This document shows positions 24,341 to 35,515 of a stretch of 64,000 nt of DNA, piece after piece. A model generated the notes under the pieces. That model worked only from the letters and a program-made list of their open reading frames with translations, did no database searches and was not told the origin of the DNA. This DNA is from Aquatica leii. Its lineage: Eukaryota; Arthropoda; Insecta; Coleoptera; Lampyridae. Numbering within the stretch: the first letter of the stretch is position 1; each line of letters starts with the position of its first letter. The stretch is taken from positions 3,410,001-3,474,000 of the forward strand of contig CM069439.1 in assembly GCA_035610365.1 (NCBI GenBank), written 5' to 3'. The position numbers were made by a program, and so were the translations under genes.

Positions 24341-24473
24341 AAATTTAGGTAAAAAACTTACTTATTTTAAGATTTATTTATCTTATAAATAAAATACTAA
24401 ATCAAGTTTAATAATTTGTACTGGAATTAGTACTTAAAATTAGTATATTTATATTTTTTCAGTGAATTACAAA

Positions 24474-27400
24474 ATGAATAGGTTAGGTGCACCAGGCAAT
24501 TACATTGAAGAAGAATTGATTAAATTTAAACGTGTATTCGATGGTAAAGATTCAGTACCGTAAGTAATTATTTTAATTATAATACAAAATGATAGTAAAA
24601 TGACAAATATGTAAGGTTATGTATTTGATATATACAATCTAGTTTTTGAAAAAAAATTATCAATTTAGGGCTCTACTTTTTCCATGTGGATTAAATGAAG
24701 TGTTTATGAAAGCTATTAAAATAATTGCCGCTAAACATGATTTAGCTTCTATGTATGTTGAAGATGGAAATAAAAAATCTATTGCTGTGTTTTATCCTCA
24801 ACGTTTAGGGTAATGGTATTTCCTTTCAAATCAACAATTTTGATTTATTTATTTGTAGAATTGACTGTGCCCAAACTAATAAAACATTTAACCTCGATTT
24901 ATTTGACATCAAAACTTCAAAAATTGATAAAGAAGTGCCAGTGAAAGATGTTGAATGGTAACTGCTTTTTTTATCTAATTCTGTTTCTGCTAATATTTGG
25001 TTTAAAAAATTGAAGAATGTTAAAATAAAAAGCACTAACTTTTTTTTAAATATTTATGCCTACATTTTTATATGTACCCACCTAGAAGCGAAAAAAGGAA
25101 TAGCAAAATTTTTTTTAAATTCTTACACCAAAAAATTATCGTTGTTTAGATTACACAAATTCAACTTGTAGCATTTTATTTGAACGTCCCTCGTATTAAA
25201 ATTTAAATCAGTGTATACTAGGTATCGACTTATAATCGTTTAAAACGTATTTGTATTATTACATTATGGTATAACTTGAGGTCTTTTATAGAACAATCTG
25301 TAATCTATTCAGTTTTGTGCCATAGTTTCCATATTTGTAGATATTTTGCATTGTCTTGGGAACTAACTAAATCTGTGGAAAAATTGGTACAACCTAAATA
25401 AAAGTTTCCATAATAAAATATATTTGCGTTAAGCAAGTTTGGAATTCTTCATCTGAATTAATTTATATCATTTACTGTTTTTGCAAACACAAAACTTCAA
25501 ACAAATGCACCCTAGTTAGCAGTTATACCTAGAATGAAGATGGTATACTAAAATCTTTTACTTGTGTTTACAATCTTTCAGTATACGAAATTCTTAATAT
25601 TGTTTTAATTTTACTTTTAAATTTAATTTGTACAGTGGTTTGTATGAAGATACCAATGAACCTGTGGAAAACTCGTTTGATGCTAAAAATCATTTTCAAT
25701 CCACACCGATTTGTGAAAAGTCTTCTAATAGTAATTACTCTGATGCGAGAACCAAACAAGAGGACGGCGCGGATTGTTTGACCGACTGCCCAAGTGAAGA
25801 AAATCTAGATGTTGGAGATCAGGCATTGATCGATAGGTTCAACAATTTACGATCAGTATATAATTTTGAACTTCTTTCGACATCAGAAACCGTAATTGAT
25901 ACGCTTAATGAAACTTTAGTAGGATATTCGCCTGATAATGAAAACGGCGATAGAAAGATCAAAGACAAAAGTGACGGGGATAATGACCAGCATGCAGGGG
26001 ACCTGGAATCCACCCCGTTTTATGATAGCGATTACTCTAATGATACTGATGACTGCACGATTACGTACAAAAATGACAAAAATACATCGGTCCAACAAGA
26101 GGATGACGACAGCACATATGAAGCCAATCCTGATAAAGATCAAAACGACGATAATAGTTCAGTAGTATTGACCGACCCATTGGACAATTTGCTGACCGAG
26201 CAGAATTGTTCTGCTGATTTTTCAGAAACTAACATTAAGGACAAACATGAAAAAAACAATACAAATGAGGATGTCAGTAATTGGGAGTACATGACATTTC
26301 CAGAACACAGTTTTTCTGATAGTGATTACCTTCCAAGTACCGACTGTAAGATTACATATAAAAACCATAAGAATGTGTGGGCAGAACAAGAGGATGGAGA
26401 AGATTTTTGGGCCGACAACGCATGCGAATCAAATCCTGATGATGAATTGGAAGAAGATAATGTTTTGTTAGCGTTTATCAATAGATACAACAATTTGCGA
26501 TCGGAACATAATTTTTCTCCTCTTTCAACGTATTCGAAAACTGCCGAAGAAACTCAAAATGACGATCCGTGTGATTCTGAAAATAAAAGCGGCGAAAACA
26601 TAAAAGAAAATGCAAGTGACGAGGAAGTCGATGAACCGAAAGAAAATGATGAAGACTGCACGGACGATGAAAAAAATCGTCAACCTCCAGAAACAGACAC
26701 CATAACTGAAAATGATGAGACACAAATTAAAACTGCTAATGTAGAGAGTGGCACTAACAATTCAGAATCACAAAACGATGAACCAAACCTGAGCGAAAAG
26801 TACACGTCTAAGCAATATTTCAATAGCAAACGACGATATTGGAGTCGTAACGCTCGCAAAAGTAAGCGACAAGTTAAGAAATCACCGAACGCTACAAATG
26901 AAGAAAAAACGGATGACGTAAACGCAGATAGTACAACACATCAAAGTGATTGCGACGATGACAACGATAATCCCGTATCGGAGAATTTACTCTCAAAAAA
27001 TGATGACATAGTTGCCGAAAGTGTGCAACAGAAAACGTACCAGTTTGATGCTACGCCACACGTGCATATTAAAATTTTTGTTAATGAAAGGAACGCCATT
27101 TACAATTCTAAACAAACAATACAAAATAATAGCGAAGATCAAATTTGGAAGACTGCAAAGGCAGTTCACAAAACTATTTCCGAAATGTCCAGTTGTAGAA
27201 CACCAGATTTGGACATTATACACAACTTTGTAAAAGATTTATATTCAGACGATCGCAAATTTCGAAAGGGTAACATTTTGAACACCGATAACGAAACTAA
27301 CTTGGAGGAGCAAAAACTAAATACTTCTACACATCCAAGTCCGAATGATCAAAAAGAAGAACCGGAAAAAAACCAAGTAACCGAGGAAAAATCGACTGAA

Positions 27401-28499
27401 ATCGACTATAAAGAGGAAGATACTGTCGAGTCTGTAAATAATAAAATTACTTTTCCTACACAACGTAAAAACAGCGTGAAACCCAAAGTTAAAAAATATC
27501 GTAAAAACAAAAATCGCGGTTACAAAGAAAACGAAAAGAGTACACCAGCGCAAGAGGAAATTAAAATCGACAGTGTTCAATTCTCGCCTAAAATTCCTAC
27601 AATATTTGAAGAAGGAAATGATGAAGACAAAACTGTTAATGAGGTACCATCGCCAATTCGAATTAAACTCTGTACGGATGCGGTAAATGTAAAAGGTATT
27701 TTAAATGATTTGCATCGAATTCGACAACAGAAAGACATAAAAGCTATGAAAGAAGACGAGGACATAATCAACATTTTTAAACAAATTAACGCCGAAGACA
27801 CTTCTGTTTCCAAAAATGCCCAATCTCAAGACATCTTATCAAATTCATCTGAAGAATTAAAAAACATCTCCCCTCAAATTGAGACCAACAATCTTACAGG
27901 CACCGAGTTCTTAGAAGACAGTTACGAGTATCCCGAGTTAAATATTCCTTATGACCAACTTGAGAATGAATTGTTAAACTTAGATGATTCTGGTGGGCAA
28001 GTTGATACCGTTTCAGCAAAAAGCGACGACGCTAATAATAATTTTTTTGAAGAGGTATTTTTAATCAATCTTGGTTTGGCATGTTTATAGTATACTTTAT
28101 TTTAGATAAAGAAGCGTCTAGGTGATGACACATGTGTAGTAGTTGCTAGTGAAGAATACAATCATTCCATGTCTTATATGCCCTTTGCTATAGAGATTTA
28201 TAATATTCCACCAGAACTATCAACCGAAAATATCCTAGACTTGTACCAAAAAGTATCGCCAACTGTAGATTGGTTAGATTCAGATTGTGCGATTTTATTC
28301 TTGAAAAGCGAGGAGGAAGGTAATATAATTGTGGATACTCGAAATTCTTATAAAGATAAATTGTTTTTCAGTGAGAAAAGCTTTGGAGATTTCGCACGAC
28401 AGCATCAAATCTCGTCCTATTTCAGCAGCCAGTCACAACGCTATTTTAGCAGCTATAGGATTAGAAATCTACGAGGATGCCAAAGCAATGCAAGAGTAA
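24474..28499 (+). CDS. R3H and coiled-coil domain protein 1-like, tandem copy B
   Basis: Six exons join in phase to 1028 codons plus stop: 24474-24559, 24669-24809, 24859-24957, 25636-28054, 28106-28319 and 28372-28499. Exons 1-2 give the R3H-like domain (ALLFPCGLNEVFMKAIKIIA). Exon 4 is a very long, strongly acidic region with basic patches (KSKRQVKKSP, KPKVKKYRKNKNRGYK) and internal repeats. A conserved block, AVHKTISEMSS... IIHNFVKDLY, is shared with copy A. Exons 5-6 give the RRM-like C-terminus (AIEIYNIPPELSTENILDLY, CAILFLKSEEE, ISAASHNAILAAIGLEIYED), the best match to R3HCC1/R3HCC1L. Molecular role unknown; RNA binding is inferred from the domains. AATAAA lies at 28867. Confidence 0.87.
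25830..26560 (+). repeat. Internal coding repeats in copy B exon 4
   Basis: The block around RFNNLRSVYNFELLST (from 25832) reappears as RYNNLRSEHNFSPLST (from about 26480). The block SDYSNDTDDCTITYKNDKN (from 26024) reappears as SDYLPSTDCKITYKNHKN (from 26318). Each is accompanied by a Q-E-D-rich stretch (KQEDG, QQEDD, EQEDG). The whole segment therefore grew by in-frame duplication, which helps to explain why copy B is much longer than copy A. Confidence 0.7.
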
Positions 28500-28866
28500 C
28501 GTTCCCAACGGTAAACCAAAAGACGTTATCATATAGTATTTAAAAAACTCTTATTACAGATATTAGAAGCAACCTTTCTTACTACAGTTTGGGTGCAATT
28601 AATTTTTTTTTCGTTTAGTTATTTTTTGTTTTTGATGTTTCTTGTTTATCTTTGCTTGTATTCCTCAACAGTTTTGTAGTAGTCTTAAGTTATTTATTTA
28701 TTTAAGAATTTTTCTGAGTTATGTTGGTTATACAAGATATTTCTTTCGGAATTCAACTTTGAGTAAGAGAAATGCGAAATAGATGTAACTATGTACACCA
28801 ACACCGACAATTTGTTGTATAAGTGCGGGTTATTTGTATTTGTTAAATGTTTATATCGTTGAAACA

Positions 28867-28872
28867 AATAAA
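28867..28872 (+). terminator. Poly(A) signal of copy B
   Basis: AATAAA lies 368 bases after the stop codon and is followed within 30 bases by a T-rich segment. Confidence 0.5.
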
Positions 28873-28899
28873 GTTGTAAAATCAGATTTATTCACAGCT

Positions 28900-29460
28900 T
28901 GTTAGCCAGTTAAAAGTTCTCTTTTAACGCAGTTACCGCTTATTAATTCTCCACTAGTTTCATTGCACACGCCTGGTGTGCGGATCTCTCAGCTCCGTCA
29001 CATATTCACTGCTCTTCCAAAGTTTTTGTGTATTACGCATAATAATTATACTAAGATAAGAACGTCTTCCGGGTTTGGACCGTGTCAATGTTGTAACCGA
29101 AGTTGCCAACGTTTCGCCCACTTTCATAAGGGGCTTCATCAGGGCGTGAGAGAAATTACATAATAATTATGTTTAAAACTTTGAAAATAAAACCGAAAAA
29201 TAAATAACAGTAAATTTAACTTCGGTTTTGGTCCAATTAAAAATACCGGTTTCGATTTTATATCGGTCCGCTCCAGGTCTCCCATTGTTAAGGGTGAAAA
29301 GATAAAATAGAAATATTTCAAATATTTATTTTCTAAAACCGACAATTTCAAAAATGATTACAACTGAACCACTGTTAGAACAAACATTACACATAAATAT
29401 AAGAATAAGATTTTTGACACATATCAATAACTAGACGATCCAATTCAGTTTGTAATTACT
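28900..29460. other. Region between copy B and eEF1-delta, with repeat-like sequence
   Basis: The genes converge here. A segment at 28960-29160 looks like a dispersed repeat and includes the ribozyme-like motif listed separately. TTTATT at 29325-29330 is a possible minus-strand poly(A) signal for eEF1-delta. Confidence 0.4.
29055..29165 (-). ncRNA. Hammerhead-ribozyme-like motif (candidate)
   Basis: On the minus strand the order is CCCTGATGA, then a possible stem-loop (GCCC ... GGGC around TTATGAAAG), then GAAACGTTGGC, then a segment ending in CAAC. CTGATGA followed by a hairpin and GAAA is the conserved hammerhead core. The following GTTG...CAAC could form the third helix. Motifs of this type are known beside Penelope-like elements. 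There is one extra A between the core and the hairpin, and the first helix is poor, so this is probably a decayed or marginal copy. Confidence 0.4.
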
Positions 29461-29545
29461 TCGAGTGAATTTTTATATTAAAACAGACCACATAAAATAA
29501 TTCGGAATGACAATGGACTCGAGTTCAGTGTTCGTATAGAAACTG

Positions 29546-32295
29546 TTACACTTTGTTGAAAGCTGCAATGTCTACGCTTTGAACCTACAACAATCAAATT
29601 AGCGTTAATCTTTGTTTTAAAAAAAAATCTTACATAGTCTTCAATTTCTTGAATTTTTTCTTGTAGCCAATCTACTGACACGAGATCGTCTTCGACAACG
29701 CAGGAAATTTGTAATTTATGGATACCATAAGCTAAAGGCACTAGTTTTGATAGACCCCATACGAGGCCATCAGTTTTAATTTCGCGAACTGCAGATTCCA
29801 TTACGTTCATGTCAGTTTCATCATCCCAAGGTTTTACATCTAAGATTACGTTTGATTTTGCGATTAGTACTGGTTCTGAAACAAATGAATCACATTTTAT
29901 GGATCAGGGAAACGCAACCAAAAGAAATAAAACTTACTCTTTGATTTTCTACTTTCGTAATCTGCTAAACGTTTTTGGCGGATTTCATTTGCAGCTTCAT
30001 CCTCATCTGAATCAGACCCAAATAAATCGACCTCGTCTTCGACTTCTTCTTTAGGCGCATGTTTTACTTCACTCATGTTAATTGCATGTGTGACTGGTAC
30101 AAGATTTAACTCTTCTAATTTTTTTACTCGTTCAACTACGGTATTCAATCTTTCTTGGAAAGACATTACAACTAGAAGTTGATTACTTTAAAAGCGAAAA
30201 CACGCTTAAGATGAACAAATTACTTTTTTCTAAAACACTATACTTTTCTTCCAAAGCAGAGACTGAATGCATTTTGCAGTGATTATCACCCGATCCTGGC
30301 TATAAACAAATATTTTATAATTTGTAAAGGCATTGGGTGTTGAACTGTCTCAACAGTTCAACGCGATTATTTTTAAGCGCTATTCTACCAGCGAAAGCTT
30401 AAAATAAAGTTTTGATCGAATGCGTAACTAATAAGCAATTTAAAACCACTGCTGATCTGACTCAAAGTTCTATATTTATTTGTGGCAAAAAGTATCCAAC
30501 GTATAGATTCAGCTATTTTGTAATTTAATATACACAGAAAAAAGATTTTTACTTACGCTTAGGTCTTAGACCATATTGCAATTAAGAAGTTTGAAAAATA
30601 TTTATTAATCGTATTAGAGTCCAAGCTCTAAAATACGGACCACGAAAAAATCCCAAAAAAATTCTTTATAATTGATACTAGACATTGCTTGGAACCGAAT
30701 TAGTAGAACTGGAGAAAAAAGAAAAATTAACTCAAACCGGAAAACGACTAACATTGTCATCTTGAAAAGCTTAGGATCATTTTGAAATAATGGTAAGATT
30801 AGTACGGAATAAATTGCAACTGCTGAGACAGACGTCAGCAACGTAACTTTCAATTCACAGTTGGTTGACAAAATCTCCTGCTATAACAGATATTTTGCGA
30901 TAAATAAAAAACTCCTGCATAATGTTGATACCCAAACAAATTTAAAACCAAAATCGAAGTATTTTAAATTATATTATCCATTTTTTTTTCTTCTATAAGT
31001 CAGTTGACCAAATCCCCTGGCCGGCTTAAATTTCAATCCCAATATGTACAAACTACTTTTTTGAAGAAACCAAAAATCGATATTTTTAATAAAGCTGCTT
31101 AGAAATTTACCTAAAATTTTGAACATGCAAGCAGTTGAAGCACTGATTATTAAGCCATCAAATTAGAAAACGTTCAAAAAACGCATTGATTCTATAATAC
31201 TTCGGGAAGTCGCAAAGTAATCATATAAGCTTCCTAGGCGGGACATAATGTAATCGTATTGCGCAGCACGTCTGACATTTACCCATACTTTTCTTTGCAT
31301 TGATTTCAAACGATAACTGCGAAGATCAAAACTAAATTGGGAAAACAGAGCTTAGATTAGCTATTTTTATTGGCTATAGAAGTAATATTTATGAACATTA
31401 CATAGTAGTGTCGCAGTTTGTGTAAAAGAGTAATGATGTTATAGTATTTAGTTTGAATTAACGGAAACAAAAATATTATGATGTTCATAGATTTAGCGTA
31501 AATAGAAAGGCAAAGAAAGTGTTACATGTCCTGTTATAATACGGGGAAACTGACTTAAACCTGAAAAACCTTTATACAAAGTAGGAAAAATTACACATGC
31601 TTGCTATGCATTATTAATAATATATATAATTAATAAACTAAAAGATATTTTTCAATTTATTCTTTGATAGGTAATAAAAAAAGTTCACATTTAGTCACTT
31701 TGGTCATAAAAAAATTATGGCTTCATTGAAAAAATATATCTGAATTCAAAAAAGTTATCAAGTTTCTAATTTGATGGCAGCTGCTTAATTGAAATAAATA
31801 CAAAAAGCATTTCTATACTACTTGGAACCTTGAGGCTAAAAACATGAACGCGGGTAAATGTTTACTCACTTCTTCAATACACTTTTTAATGTTAGTTAAC
31901 CATTCTCTCGCCCTACCTACTTCAGCAGCCAAGGGAGTTTGGACTTCCTACACCAAAGAGAATTCTAAATTAAAACGAATAGATGAAGTGTTCTTTTTAA
32001 AACATGTCAAGACTAAAATTCCATCTTAATTTAAAACCCTTTTTATGAATGATTTTAAATCAAGATGAAATTAAATTATGTGTAAACGTGCTATGGTAAT
32101 TTGAAACATCCTTAGGTTACTGAAAAGAATTTATGAATTAAATGTATTTGATTGATTGCATGCAACCCAAGCCGTACAAGTAAATATTAGAATTTAAATC
32201 ATTACCTTTGCCTTTCCTTCGTAGTACCTACATTCAGCCTCTTCGTATTTACTTTTGTCTAGCCATACATTTTCGTGAATCAGGTGTTGTGCCAT
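29546..32295 (-). CDS. eEF1D: Elongation factor 1-delta
   Basis: Six exons on the minus strand give 252 codons plus stop: 32206-32295, 31866-31947, 30224-30295, 29938-30171, 29634-29875 and 29546-29584. Exon 1 encodes the family N-terminus ([20 protein letters not shown]). Exon 2 encodes [18 protein letters not shown]. Exons 3-4 form the leucine-zipper-like coiled coil ([12 protein letters not shown]... [16 protein letters not shown]) and the acidic [12 protein letters not shown] motif. Exons 5-6 form the guanine-exchange domain ([36 protein letters not shown], ending [11 protein letters not shown]). The protein recharges eEF1A with GTP in translation elongation. Exon 2 needs the weaker GTAAAC donor to keep phase; GTGAGT four bases earlier would break the frame. 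Confidence 0.88.
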
Positions 32296-33566
32296 TTTCT
32301 TGTACTGTGTTTCTACGACAAAGAATTCTTTCTTTTAGTACATGTGAAAAGCAAAGGTTAAGTTTCAGGAATAACGAATTTTTCGGTTTTCTTAGTTAAG
32401 GAAGAAAGATCAGAGTAAACTGGTGTGAAAAAAATTTAAAAGCTGATCAACAGCTTTCAACCGAGGATGCTGGGATCACATCTTACCTGATTAACTGCAA
32501 ATTTAGAAAAGAAAATTCACGGGAAAGGCAGACGTGGAATAATTGAACCCGAGTGAAATGTCCGAGCTATTTTTAGCAACACGTGTTCACTGCACGCACA
32601 CAGTGGTGTAACATAAAGAATTTATTTCAGTGGCGTACCATTGTTCTACAAGAGGGTCAATTCAAAGATTTATATTTACACTCAAATTACTTTTTTTTAA
32701 ATCAGCAAAATGAAACGGTACATATTTGCAATTATAATATAATAATTGTAATAATAAAACAAATTTTAGTACTTTTTTGGAAGGTCATTGACCAAATGAC
32801 GTAATGGAAAACCCGATGCCGTATTGTTTGCAGTACTGGATAAACTGTAGAATGGTTGTTCAATGTTCTTAAATCTAAACTGTTTGTTTTTTCAATTTTT
32901 TTTACAATATTTTAGTTCGTGTTTTGTTTAGTCAAATTTGTCTCTAAAAGGACAATGACTACAAACTGCAATGCTGTTTTTATGATGAATTTTTTTAAAG
33001 TGTTTTTTCGAATTTATTGAATACTTTGTTAAATGCCGTAACATAGCCAGTTTAAAGTTGCAAAAATGATTCCAAAAGTTACGGCTGAAGATATAGGAGC
33101 AGTGTGACTGTACAAAAGCAGTCTTCGACCCAGTCAACTAGATAGTGTTTTTATTACATCACTGTTACGCTATTCGAGCACCTTTATAACTTCTATTTAA
33201 TATATTTAACTTTTTTGTTCAAGGAAAGCATAAATACGAATTGTCCTTGAATCTCTTTTTATGAAAACAAGTACCCAATAACTTTAGCGACTGTACGCTT
33301 ATGAAATCCAAACTCGAACACGCCTTCTGCTGCGCATATGCTCTTGGCAGGTTTTGTCACGGGACCTTTAGTTATATACATACCCTTTGCGAAAGTTAAA
33401 CCATAGGTTTTTACGCATTTGACGTAGAATAGCTTTTTTTAGTAAATAACCACATAGTAATTTTTTAATATGTGATTTCTGATTCTTTAATCTATCTATC
33501 TACGAATATCCAAAAAAATTATGAACTAACTCTGAAAATCGTACTGTTACAATCAGATTTGCTTAA
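32296..33566. other. Region upstream of eEF1-delta
   Basis: Promoter side of eEF1-delta. Apart from that, AT-rich DNA without recognisable genes. The frames at 32583-32804 and 32928-33137 show no family motif. A segment at about 32765-32800 resembles 19585-19620. Confidence 0.4.
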
Positions 33567-34637
33567 ATATATGTTTATTGAAGTGCAACAAGTGAAGGAA
33601 TTTACATACCTGAGCTACACGATGAAGCAGGATAATAAGGAGGGAGAACACATAAAAGAGAGAGTGAGGAAAGGAAACATGTTAATAGGACAAGTGTGGA
33701 GTGTGGGGGAAAGATGGATATAGAAAAAATAAAGTTATTGTTTGAAAAGTTAATAAAGGGGGTGGTGATGTATGGGGCGGAAATATGGAGTTGGAAGGAG
33801 TGGAGGGAGGTAGAGGGGCTACAGGAAAATACTGGAGATGGATTTTGGGACTGGACAGAGATACACCGGGGTATATTGTGAAAGAGGAGATACAGGTAGC
33901 AAAAATAAGAGTAGAGACAGGAAAAAGGGCCATAAAATACTAGGAAGAACTGAGGGAAAGAACAGAATGCAAAATACTGCAAGAATGTTGGAAAGAGATA
34001 AAGGGAGGAAAAGTGAAGTACGGACAGGAGGGCAGAGAAGAGTATTACAAAAGAAACGGGTACGCGAGAGAAGAAGTGGAGAGATTAAGAGAAGAGGGAG
34101 TAGGGGTAAGGGAAGAAATAATAAGGAGAGATAGGGACATCGAAAAACAAGAAAGATGGACAAGGATAAAAGAAGGCAGATATAATAGGAATTATAAGGA
34201 TATCAAGGGCAAAGGGGTGCCAGAATATTTAAAGGATATAGAAAATAAAAGCAACAAAAAGAAAAAAATTATAGCATGGTTCAGATGTGGGAACGAGGTT
34301 TTAGGTAACAAATACTGGAAAAAAGAAGAAGAAAAGATGTGTAGACTATGTGGAGAAGAGACGGAGGACATTAACCGCATGAGAGAGAAATGCTGTGAAT
34401 TAAGAGAAGAGGTTATGAAAATAGAGGAAATCTTAGACGAAAAGGGAAATGGAGCGGAGTGGATGGAAGAAGTATAGAGAAGGAAGAAAAAGTGAAGAGA
34501 AGGGATAATGAAATGTATTTAAAAAAAAAAGAAAAAAAATGTAAATAGAATGTAAATGTAAATAGAATGTAAGGTGGTAAGTGTAAAGCACGAACCAATT
34601 GGTAAGCTTAGGCAACAAATAAAGTTAAACTTATACG
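33567..34637 (+). mobile_element. Non-LTR retrotransposon, 3' end of ORF2
   Basis: The frames read VKEFTYLSYTMKQDNKEGEH, then a block with VVMYGAEIWSWKEWREVEGL, then EEYYKRNGYAREEVERLREE, AWFRCGNEVLGNKYWKKEEE and MCRLCGEETEDINRM. This is the C-terminal third of an insect non-LTR reverse transcriptase family: the region after the catalytic core, including a final C..C...H..C-type segment. It ends at about 34477. A purine-rich 3' tail and ATAAAGTTAAACTTATA follow up to the next repeat. The first part is broken by frame changes (about 33720 and 33880-34010). It is 5'-truncated, as is usual for such elements. Confidence 0.78.
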
Positions 34638-35515
34638 TTGTGTCCCACGCTAAGGGTACCCCATGGGATTTAATATGGGAAAATGGAAATTATTTTTTTC
34701 CTGCTTCCCAAATTAAAAAATCGCAAAAAGTTTGACGCAGATTTAAAGTGGCATGCTAGGTCACCTGATTTAAACCCGTGCGATTTTTTTTTGTGGAGTT
34801 ACATAAAAGAAAAATTATTCAAAGGAGGAAAACGGTATGAAAATAGGGACGCACTAAAAGATGAAATTCAAGTGATATGCCGAGCTATTACCATTGGTAA
34901 ATTAGCCGAAACACGTAAAAGATTTGTTGAACGGCTAACTTATTGTACAGTTTAAGCAGGAGGCATTTTTGAACACCTGATACCCAAATAGGTAATTCGC
35001 CGTGGTCGTTCCGCCAAGCAACGGATCGACAATGTTAAAAAGGCCCTTTACAGGGCCACAAATTGTCAATTGAAATGAATGTTTCTGCACGACGATTATT
35101 CACACGATGAGTGTTCGTAGATACCTATGTACGTAAATGTAAATTTATGTTTGATTAATTTTTTTTTCTAGTCTGCTACAGAAAATTTTCAAATGTAATT
35201 TTTCTAGTCTTTGTTCTTCAAAGTTACATAATGTTGATTTGACGGGCTACAATTTAATTTTAGCATCCATATTACTTTCAAAACCGAAGATGGCCGATCT
35301 GAATCGAAAAACCTTCAAAATTTCGAATTTCAAATGCTTGTAATTAATTTATTAATTACCAAATTGTAATCAAAAAATTGTTTTTAGAAACGTTTTAAGT
35401 GCCACTTTAAATCTGCGTCAAAATTTTTGCGTTTTTTTAATTTGGGAAGCAGGAAAAAAATAATTTCAATTTTCCTATGTTAAATCCCATGGAGTACCCT
35501 TAGCGTGGGACACAA
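34638..35515 (+). mobile_element. Non-autonomous mariner-like element with ~118 bp inverted repeats
   Basis: TTGTGTCCCACGCTAAGGGT at 34638 runs on to AGATTTAAAGTGGCA near 34755. Its inverted copy runs from about 35399 to 35515. Between them a single frame (about 34740-34955) reads ARSPDLNPCDFFLWSYIKEK. This is the region around the third catalytic residue of a mariner-like transposase, and it continues to the usual C-terminus. The N-terminal two thirds are gone, so the element is an internally deleted derivative. It sits directly after the tail of the non-LTR fragment. A clean TA target duplication is not evident. Confidence 0.78.

Noticed and set aside
33602-34163. Long hydrophobic minus-strand frames
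   Set aside because: They are antisense shadows of the purine-rich non-LTR coding strand.
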